Shown here: piece after piece, positions 55,993 through 64,000 of the stretch
How the letters are laid out: each line of letters begins with the position of its first letter
Position numbering within the stretch: position 1 is the stretch's first letter
From: Odiellus spinosus
Lineage: Eukaryota; Arthropoda; Arachnida; Opiliones; Phalangiidae
Direction: 5' to 3'
Assembly (NCBI GenBank): GCA_963920705.1
Contig: OY987229.1
Coordinates: forward strand, 17,923,728-17,987,727
Length of the DNA stretch: 64,000 nucleotides
Notes under the pieces: model-generated
What the model saw: only the letters and a program-made list of their open reading frames with translations
Told to the model about the DNA's origin: nothing
The model's database searches: none
Translations under genes and position numbers: made by a program

Positions 55993-56660
55993 TGAGGTTT
56001 TTTTGTTGGTGAGATTAGTAATTAAAATTGGTGAAATATATTTTCTCTGGTTATGGCGAGATTCAGTTAAACGCAGTTCTCATGTTCGTTGGTTATAATT
56101 CAAACTTTTAAGAAATTTCATTTAGGCAAAAGAGTCGAAGTTTGTCTATAGATCGCGAGATCTGATTGGATGCGCCATCCGATGATCCGTATAATCACGC
56201 CGACAAGGAATATTGGGAATTATCAATTATAGAATTTTTAGTCGAAGGTATATACTTATAGTAGTAAGTGGGTGGGTTTCTAACTCGCGAATAGAGTTGT
56301 GTCGCTCCATAGCATTGACCATGGCGGACATTTTGGCGGCAACTTTTTTCTTATAGGAAATAGCGTGGGTGACGTCGCGTCACGTCACACTGATAATACT
56401 CTATTTCAGTGAAACTTGAGTTACGTCGTGCCGAGCAGAAAAACAATGTCTCAATTTGGTTTTCGGCGAAATATATCCCGCTAACTACTTTGAGGAATAA
56501 GAGGTTGCATAAAGCTCCATTTTCAATCTAGATTATACCTTAGTTTGGATGCAAAAACTTAGCCAAAAAATCTTGATCATCTAGCATATAAATTTCAGAT
56601 TTCATTGATACGATAATTAATACTAAGCTATGATCATTTTAACCTAACAATATTTTCCCT
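55993..56660. other. 3' flank of the membrane-protein gene
   Basis: No gene is seen. It probably includes the 3' UTR and then AT-rich sequence, with a CpG-rich patch at about 56,320-56,410 containing GTGACGTCGCGTCACGTCAC. Confidence 0.5.
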
Positions 56661-58944
56661 TAAAGAACAACAGCAACTCCCCATAAGAGTCTGGGTCCAC
56701 GTAATGTTAAAAATTTTCGTCTCTTTTATGATAAATTCGTATTATATTATTAAAATAGGGTAGTTGGGGGATAATTTAAAGCTAAAATTCGAGCTCACAA
56801 CTGTAAATTTTGGGAATTACAACGAATGGAAGGTTTCTTCCATAATGTAAAGAATAGGAAGAATCTAAGACTTCCGTGCCGGATATGAAAGCCTTCCCCC
56901 ACACGAAAATCTTGAACGGTTATTATTTTAGATTCATAATTATGTTAGGAAAATATTAGGAAAGAATTATTTTGTAACTGCCACGGGTATAGTGCTGGCG
57001 GCAAAATGAAATTCGTATATTTTTGGTCTACTATGCCTCGAAATCCTCGAAAACGCCTGTAGAAGTGTTCCACTTGTCAAGCATTCATGCAGTAGGCTTT
57101 TGCTAGCTTTACAGGGGCCGTGCAAAGACTATATAGCTTACTTGAATAGTCTTTGGTGTATAAGAAACTCGAAAAATAAATAGAGAAATCATACCAATTA
57201 GAAGATACTGGAGTAGTATCTTTAATTTTTATTTCATATTAAACAAAACACACTTGTATAAAACGGACAAATTATTCATTTAACGCTAAGGTTTTCTACG
57301 TTTAACGTATGTCTGGTAGTTCAAGCTCAGTGGCATCTTCACACACTACACGCAATTTTGACTGGTACCAACTGCCTAGATCTTCATGGCGACGATAACC
57401 AAGATACCAGATTACGCTGCTAACGTGAACACAAGTACCTATCGTCAAACTACCACCTTTGCAATTGCAATACCAGCCTTTAATGGCATTTGCACCTGTC
57501 CCGTTCGGTACATAACGAATTAGAGCTTGGTGAACAGCTAAGGTGGAAAATTGACCAGGCAAGCGTATACGAATTAAGTCATGTTCAACTTTGGACACTT
57601 CGACGCTGAAAGAGCCGGATTTCTCTATAGTCAACGCCACATAAGATTCAGCGCGTTTCGTTTTAAAGTCGCTCATTACCACCTCACGTACATCACTTTC
57701 ACGAAGTACAGGGAAGTCTTGAAATTCACTATCCTCAATTCGTTGCCATTTAGACGGTTTGCGAAGCAGATTATCGCGCTCAACTACTTCCTTAAGAGGA
57801 TTTTCTTTCGTAGAGACTGCCAGCATTTTTTCGACGGAGTCTTCCCAGGAACCTTTAAGATGTAACTCCGGGTGGTAGGCGTTCAACAGCGCAGCAGCAA
57901 TTTGAAGAAGTTCCGGAACTAATGGTAACATATGCACAGGTATACGGTTTTGAAAAAAACGATACACCGTCTGCAAATGCCCATTCCTAACTTCAACCGG
58001 CCACCTGAGGTACGTTACTTGTCGGGAACGATTAACTTCTTGCGTGTTTACTTCCTTCTCGACTTTAGACAAGAACGAAGGCATTTGTAAATCCACACCC
58101 AGTTCAGTCAGTACGCTGTTGGAGTCTCGAAAACCGCGATCTGCCAGTACAACGTCACCAACTTGAAAGAAAGACTGGAGTTCTTCTCTCTTTTTGATAG
58201 AATGGTTTAAAATGCGCGCGTCGTTATTGCGGCCATTAGCAAAGTAGGGTCCGATTATATCTATTATGTAACCCGTAGTTGTTACCATTAACATTGGCTT
58301 GAGGATATGCTGGCCTTTGTGCACACAGAAGGATTTGTGAAGAACGGTATAGTCCTTGGATCTTCCAACCTTGATATAGGTGCCATCTACAATGGTAATA
58401 AGACAATTAGGCTTGTTGTTAGCAAAGAGTTTTACTGCTGCTCCAGATTGATGGTTTGTTATCAGATTGTCACGTGATAAGTGTTGCAGGCCAAAATGAT
58501 GTGGCACGAAATGCTCCGATAAAGCCATAATAACCGCTTTTACCGTGTTTGATACCGATCTTTCAGTTAAATGAAATAAAGTTGATAACACCTTATTGGA
58601 GATACCCAATCGTAATTTCACCAATAATACTGCTAGAGCTGTCTTCGACGAACAGCATCTGATGGTACGAATAATGTCCTCAATAGTCGAATGCAACTCT
58701 AGGAACTCGTGCAGGGACAATGAAGTTAATACTTTACAGTCTTCATCACTTTGTATGAAATTGTCAAAGCTCGGCGTCCGTAGGTCGTTAACACATTTCC
58801 TGAGGTCCTGTAATAGTTGCTCAATGTCCGTGGCAGTCATAATGGTTGATCTAGCGGAAACCTGAATTCCAGCAATTATTTCGGTGGGAAGCTCTCCGTT
58901 AACGAGGTGCGTGGAGCACATTCGGTTGTCCCGATGAATAAATA
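56661..58944 (-). repeat. Left arm of the giant inverted repeat
   Basis: 2284 bp, complementary to 59,639-61,923. Homology stops abruptly at GAATAAATA (58,936-58,944), inside the transposase reading frame. Beyond the arm the two sides share no sequence. Confidence 0.9.
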
Positions 58945-58999
58945 ATATTTTTTGCCAGCCAGGTTGGCGAAAAATAATTAAACCTGCTTTTATAAACAT
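57302..58999 (-). CDS. DDE_Tnp_4-type transposase with SWIM motif, N-terminally truncated
   Basis: An open 565-codon frame. The first ~19 residues derive from spacer sequence; from Phe20-Ile-His-Arg it matches the right copy. A helix-turn-helix region (about 120-160, LRLGISNKVLSTLFHLTERS) precedes an IS5/DDE_Tnp_4-like nuclease domain with Asp205 in IVDGTYI, Asp287 in LADRGF and Glu336 in RWPVEVRNG, the presumed catalytic triad. The C-terminal half has a SWIM-type zinc finger: Cys511-x-Cys513, Cys523-x-His525. The N-terminal zinc-binding region present in the right copy is missing. Relative to the right copy it differs by a few residues (Gly229 versus Ser, Gly250 versus Arg). An AATAAA lies about 70 nt downstream of the stop. 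Catalytic residues are intact, but loss of the N-terminal DNA-binding region probably impairs activity. Confidence 0.85.
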   Translation of the reverse strand: MFIKAGLIIFRQPGWQKILFIHRDNRMCSTHLVNGELPTEIIAGIQVSARSTIMTATDIEQLLQDLRKCVNDLRTPSFDNFIQSDEDCKVLTSLSLHEFLELHSTIEDIIRTIRCCSSKTALAVLLVKLRLGISNKVLSTLFHLTERSVSNTVKAVIMALSEHFVPHHFGLQHLSRDNLITNHQSGAAVKLFANNKPNCLITIVDGTYIKVGRSKDYTVLHKSFCVHKGQHILKPMLMVTTTGYIIDIIGPYFANGRNNDARILNHSIKKREELQSFFQVGDVVLADRGFRDSNSVLTELGVDLQMPSFLSKVEKEVNTQEVNRSRQVTYLRWPVEVRNGHLQTVYRFFQNRIPVHMLPLVPELLQIAAALLNAYHPELHLKGSWEDSVEKMLAVSTKENPLKEVVERDNLLRKPSKWQRIEDSEFQDFPVLRESDVREVVMSDFKTKRAESYVALTIEKSGSFSVEVSKVEHDLIRIRLPGQFSTLAVHQALIRYVPNGTGANAIKGWYCNCKGGSLTIGTCVHVSSVIWYLGYRRHEDLGSWYQSKLRVVCEDATELELPDIR

Positions 59000-59638
59000 T
59001 AAAAAAATTGTAATATCTGGTTTGAACCATGATCTTAAGAACTTTCCTTATCAATAACATCAATGTGAGAGTCACTTGGAATTTGGAGATGGCTCCAAAT
59101 ACATGTTACGCGTGCAATCGGAAAGTTACCAATAGTACAAGTAGAGGTATAGACACTCACGTAAAGGCTGGCTTTGCTCGTTTTCTTCGTTTTAGTAAAG
59201 GGTTATTACCACTTGTAATTAATAGCAAAACAACGAAGATTTGTTTAAAGTGCTCGGGTCTGTCACGAAAGTTTCAAACGTTCTTAAATGCTAGCAAATC
59301 GTCCTTCAGTAGTGATCATGGCTCTTCAACGTCATCGTCTTCACCACAAAAACGAAGACAAATGACGCAAGTATCTAATCCATCAACGTCAACAGTACCT
59401 GAGCCATCAACGTCCACAGTACCTGAACCAACAAAGTCCACAGTATCTAATCCATCACCGTCACCAATACCTCAGCCATCAACGTCGCAATTACCACGAA
59501 AGCGTACGTCATCAAACACTATTGCCATAAAGCACAGTTGTGTTCGGCCCCTGTCAAAGACTTGCTTCATTTGCGGTGTTAGTACACGAACCAGGGTAAA
59601 AGCCGAAGTGAGAACAAGTATATTTGTGGAAAGAGCCA
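58945..59638 (+). other. Spacer between palindrome arms
   Basis: 694 bp of single-copy sequence. It contains the start and the first ~203 codons of the right transposase copy, and, on the other strand, the first ~19 codons of the left open frame. The missing counterpart of this segment shows that the left copy was truncated before or during the inverted duplication. Confidence 0.85.
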
Positions 59639-61282
59639 TATTTATTCATCGGGACAACCGAATGTGCTCCACGCATCTCGTTAACGGAGAGCTTCCCACC
59701 GAAATAATTGCTGGAATTCAGGTTTCCGCTAGATCAACCATTATGACTGCCACGGACATTGAGCAACTATTACAGGACCTCAGGAAATGTGTTAACGACC
59801 TACGGACGCCGAGCTTTGACAACTTCATACAAAGTGATGAAGACTGTAAAGTATTAACTTCATTGTCCCTGCACGAGTTCCTAGAGTTGCATTCGACTAT
59901 TGAGGACATTATTCGTACCATCAGATGCTGTTCGTCGAAGACAGCTCTAGCAGTATTATTGGTGAAATTACGATTGGGTATCTCCAATAAGGTGTTATCA
60001 ACTTTATTTCATTTAACTGAAAGATCGGTATCAAACACGGTAAAAGCGGTTATTATGGCTTTATCGGAGCATTTCGTGCCACATCATTTTGGCCTGCAAC
60101 ACTTATCACGTGACAATCTGATAACAAACCATCAATCTGGAGCAGCAGTAAAACTCTTTGCTAACAACAAGCCTAATTGTCTTATTACCATTGTAGATGG
60201 CACCTATATCAAGGTTGGAAGATCCAAGGACTATACCGTTCTTCACAAATCCTTCTGTGTGCACAAAAGCCAGCATATCCTCAAGCCAATGTTAATGGTA
60301 ACAACTACGGGTTACATAATAGATATAATCAGACCCTACTTTGCTAATGGCCGCAATAACGACGCGCGTATTTTAAACCATTCTATCAAAAAGAGAGAAG
60401 AACTCCAGTCTTTCTTTCAAGTTGGTGACGTTGTACTGGCAGACCGCGGTTTTCGAGACTCCAACAGCGTACTGACTGAACTGGGTGTGGATTTACAAAT
60501 GCCTTCGTTCTTGTCTAAAGGCGAGAAGCAAGTAAACACGCAAGAAGTTAATCGTTCCCGACAAGTAACGTACCTCAGGTGGCCGGTTGAAGTTAGGAAT
60601 GGGCATTTGCAGACGGTGTATCGTTTTTTTTCAAAACCGTATACCTGTGCATATGTTACCATTAGTTCCGGAACTTCTTCAAATTGCTGCTGCGCTGTTG
60701 AACGCCTACCACCCGGAGTTACATCTTAAAGGTTCCTGGGAAGACTCCGTCGAAAAAATGCTGGCAGTCTCTACGAAAGAAAATCCTCTTAAGGAAGTAG
60801 TTGAGCGCGATAATCTGCTTCGCAAACCGTCTAAATGGCAACGAATTGAGGATAGTGAATTTCAAGACTTCCCTGTACTTCGTGAAAGTGATGTACGTGA
60901 GGTGGTAATGAGCGACTTTAAAACGAAACGCGCTGAATCTTATGTGGCGTTGACTATAGAGAAATCCGGCTCTTTCAGCGTCGAAGTGTCCAAAGTTGAA
61001 CATGACTTAATTCGTATACGCGTGCCTGGTCAATTTCCCACCTTAGCTGTTCACCAAGCTCTAATTCGTTATGTACCGAACGGGACAGGTGCAAATGCCA
61101 TTAAAGGCTGGTATTGCAATTGCAAAGGTGGTAGTTTGACGATAGGTACTTGTGTTCACGTTAGCAGCGTAATCTGGTATCTTGGTTATCGTCGCCATGA
61201 AGATCGAGGCAGTTGGTACCAGTCAAAATTGCGTGTAGTGTGTGAAGATGCCACTGAGCTTGAACTACCAGACATACGTTAA
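59029..61282 (+). pseudogene. DDE_Tnp_4-type transposase, frameshifted copy with full N-terminus
   Basis: Opens at Met1 (Met21 is an alternative) and includes an N-terminal Cys-x2-Cys pair (26/29) with a second pair at 72/75, a Ser/Thr/Pro-rich linker with short repeats such as STVPEPSTS (about 113-155), and a further Cys179-x2-Cys182 with Cys213 and His216 that could form a second zinc site. The catalytic region follows, with all three acidic residues before the break. A run of eight T at 60,624-60,631 (seven in the left copy) shifts the frame, ending translation at 60,729. The rest of the protein, including the SWIM motif, stays open to 61,282 in the shifted frame. The single-base homopolymer difference could be recent decay or a sequencing error. 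Confidence 0.85.
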
Positions 61283-61923
61283 ACGTAGAAAACCTTAGCG
61301 TTAAATGAATAATTTGTCCGTTTTATACAAGTGTGTTTTGTTTAATATGAAATAAAAATTAAAGATACTACTCCAGTATCTTCTAATTGGTATGATTTCT
61401 CTATTTATTTTTCGAGTTTCTTATACACCAAAGACTATTCAAGTAAGCTATATAGTCTTTGCACGGCCCCTGTAAAGCTAGCAAAAGCCTACTGCATGAA
61501 TGCTTGACAAGTGGAACACTTCTACAGGCGTTTTCGAGGATTTCGAGGCATAGTAGACCAAAAATATACGAATTTCATTTTGCCGCCAGCACTATACCCG
61601 TGGCAGTTACAAAATAATTCTTTCCTAATATTTTCCTAACATAATTATGAATCTAAAATAATAACCGTTCAAGATTTTCGTGTGGGGGAAGGCTTTCATA
61701 TCCGGCACGGAAGTCTTAGATTCTTCCTATTCTTTACATTATGGAAGAAACCTTCCATTCGTTGTAATTCCCAAAATTTACAGTTGTGAGCTCGAATTTT
61801 AGCTTTAAATTATCCCCCAACTACCCTATTTTAATAATATAATACGAATTTATCATAAAAGAGACGAAAATTTTTAACATTACGTGGACCCAGACTCTTA
61901 TGGGGAGTTGCTGTTGTTCTTTA
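59639..61923 (+). repeat. Right arm of the giant inverted repeat
   Basis: 2285 bp, complementary to the left arm with scattered mismatches and one extra T. After the stop codon, AATAAA at about 61,350 and a GATACT...AGTATC hairpin (about 61,364-61,380) are mirrored in the left arm. Confidence 0.9.
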
Positions 61924-64000
61924 CCAGAGACCCGTACATAATAAATAAGGAGTTGCGAACTATCCAATCCCCTACGTTTATTTTTTAATAGAACTCTGCA
62001 AACAGGAATACAAATATTTTAATTTATCTAATTTCTTATTAACGAAAAATAAACTTTTTCACGGACGGTCGACTGCATGATTTGGTGATAATTAGCCGAC
62101 CGTCCGTGTCAAAGACACTAAGAAATTCAAATATGTATTTTACATATTCGTTCGCGAGCAGTGTTGTAATGAAGTTGTATCTGTGGCGTATTGATACACA
62201 ACATTAAACCTCACACGGGATTCTAAATAGGCTTTTTTTAGAACATTAGTATATATCATGGGGAACTAATGACTACTGACGACAATAGACTTCGAATAAT
62301 TATACCCCGGAAATAATTAAACTTAACGATCTTTCCAAAAGAAAGTAAAAAGATAATTAAGTTTTAAGTTCACTAGACTGTACAGTGCCTCAACATGGGC
62401 CCCTATATATATGTATATTTGTATATTTTTGGTTTGAATTGCCAGAACAATGTCCCGCTAAGAGGATAAATTCGGATAACAAAAGGAATTTGACATCAAA
62501 AGAAAGAACTTGGTTCTTTTTTAACTATACATCATTGATATTATTACGAAGTCAAACTCTCGCTTATCACAACGCTAGAGCCATTATGTCTGTAGTGTTT
62601 TCGTCTACTGAGCGTAGCGTGAAACTAACGACAAAGACTATTGTTAAGATATGAAAAAAACTCAAGACAATACTATATGACCACTATATACGTCAAATAT
62701 CAAAGTGATTCTCATCAAAGGGTAGATGACAAGGAAAAAGTTAAGATAATTCATACACGATAAGGTTTCTTAATCAAATACAAGGCCATATCAATTGTAG
62801 TTAAGACGGGGTTCTTACACGACCTGGATAATCGTGAAAAGTCAGTGAATTTGAAAATGGGCTATAAGTTAGCGAATTTCAAAATTAGCCCAGGGTACAG
62901 GTCAAGGAAATGTTTATGAAAGGCTGACCTTTTAATTGTAATAATTATTTTAAGTTGAAATATTCGAGTAAAGATTTTATTCTGAGAAAAAACAATTAGT
63001 ATCGACCCAGATTGTTGAAACTGTGTCAAATAACTTAGAGAAAAAGTGTGCATTGCGGGAAGGGGGCCTTTCCTACTTCCTCCTATTTACTTCTGGTATT
63101 ATTCTTTTTCATTATCCCCTTTAAATAAGATTAATATTAATTTTAAAGTAGATTAGTTTAAATAGGATCTAACATATTCCTTTTTTCCATTATACACGGT
63201 AATTATAAACAAATATTAATCATTTAAGAAAGACCTGAAGTTCTTCCGACTTTCAACGTCCCTTTCATACGTGAAATAGCTCAATTAGAAAGTGGCCAAA
63301 ATGTTGAAATAATTTTTTTTTTTTATATAAAGAATTCGTTGTAAACCTTTTTCCCCCTGGAAGTTTAATTTGTCGAACGTGACTGAAGGCCGCGAATCAT
63401 GTCGTTTCTCAACGCATCAGTGATTGACAAAATCTAATTAAGATAGCAGGTCTTTTACTCAAATATAACCCTATACTTGCCTATAACTTCATCTCAAAGT
63501 TAAATTTTATCCAAGATGAAAATGCATCGCTATTAAAAGGCGAACCCCGTGATATTTAGATCATATATCTTATACGCTTTTTAGCCCGTGACTACGCTAC
63601 CCATTGGTCTTGGACAATTTCAAAAAACTAAACGTATTCAGTGAAAACCTTACGGAACAAGAGAGTTGAATGACCACTAGCATCTCTTGTTACGCATCAG
63701 AGCTTTTTAAACGAATTTTCAGATAACATACCGACATGTTCCTAAACTATACTTTTGTTTGCGAGCACTGTTGCAAAACATCGAATACTAACGCGAATTA
63801 ATACACAATGTTGTACGTAATAGGAGAAAAAGTAGTTCGGTAAAAACTACTTTTGTATGACAAGAGTATCGAGATAAGCACCGGGAAGTGAACATTTTAG
63901 GCATGGACAAATACGTTTTACTGATAATCAAATATGGTTCGCTTAAGGTGATGCTAGTTAAACCTAACCATTAAGGTATATAACCAATAATATAGTTCAG
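61924..64000. other. Intergenic, no gene recognised
   Basis: AT-rich with random short open frames. Two inverted copies of the AACTACTTTTATTCCCT-family repeat are recognisable (about 62,150-62,215 and 63,755-63,860). A TTCATTATCCCCTTTAAA block near 63,108 is an end of the GGGATAATGAA family. No sorting-nexin C-terminal exon was seen here. Confidence 0.5.

Larger units (their letters stand above)
56661..61923. mobile_element. 5.26-kb near-perfect inverted repeat carrying two DDE transposase copies
   Basis: The left arm 56,661-58,944 and right arm 59,639-61,923 are reverse complements with only scattered substitutions and a single 1-bp length difference; paired coordinates sum to 118,584 outside the frameshift and 118,583 inside it. 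The spacer is 58,945-59,638. Both outer ends are the same transposon end, the sequence downstream of the transposase gene, starting TAAAGAACAACAGCAACTCC. No target-site duplication is evident. The composite could be a transposon that acquired a truncated inverted second copy, or an assembly/sequencing inversion artefact. The spacer carries the unique 5' part of the transposase gene. Confidence 0.9.

Noticed and set aside
58596-58865. Antisense 89-codon frames in both palindrome arms (also 59,718-59,987, 57,581-57,865 and 60,719-61,003)
   Set aside because: They are shadows of the transposase coding strand, duplicated because the arms are duplicated.
60587-61282. Second transposase ORF on the plus strand as its own gene
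   Set aside because: It is the continuation of the 59,029 frame after the one-base frameshift, not an independent gene.

Overview
This is a metazoan nuclear DNA window, most likely from an insect or other arthropod. The reasons are short GT-AG introns (many 50-100 bp) in two conserved multi-exon genes, an AT-rich background, a short CCTAA run matching the arthropod telomere unit, and a high load of small terminal-inverted-repeat (TIR) elements. There are no operons or prokaryotic signals. Species cannot be fixed from the sequence alone.

Layout. Positions 1-18,267 hold no recognisable host gene but carry many repeats: a dispersed MITE family (copies near 3.9, 8.1, 14.3 and 14.7 kb), an old foldback element at 9,023-11,794 with reiterated subterminal motifs, an inverted-repeat element near 13.5 kb and several hairpins. 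An uninterrupted ARL4-type small GTPase ORF lies at 18,268-18,870 (minus). From 18.9 to 44.5 kb there is again no confident gene, apart from one unidentified possible exon (27,741-28,045, minus). That stretch contains a ~150-bp satellite array (29,245-30,340), a perfect 38-bp palindrome, and five TIR elements with clear termini, four of which have a recognisable target-site duplication.

The gene-dense part is 44.6-56 kb. Succinate-semialdehyde dehydrogenase (minus, eight exons, 510 aa by my reconstruction, including a tiny first exon giving a mitochondrial presequence) is head-to-head with a SNX5/6/32-like sorting nexin (plus, nine exons visible, C-terminal BAR end missing). They share a 528-bp intergenic promoter with a perfect CRE palindrome. 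Downstream is a 404-aa uninterrupted ORF for a type I single-pass membrane protein that I do not recognise.

The most striking structure is at 56,661-61,923: a 5.26-kb near-perfect inverted repeat whose ~2.28-kb arms each carry a DDE (DDE_Tnp_4/IS5-like) transposase with a C-terminal SWIM-type zinc-finger motif. The left copy is open through the catalytic and SWIM regions but lacks the N-terminal zinc region. The right copy keeps the N-terminal region but has a one-base homopolymer frameshift.

Host genes here serve unrelated processes (GABA catabolism, endosomal sorting, small-GTPase signalling). The only pairing suggested by position is the shared SSADH/sorting-nexin promoter. No convincing new multi-gene system was seen; the novelty lies in mobile-element structure and in the unrecognised membrane protein.
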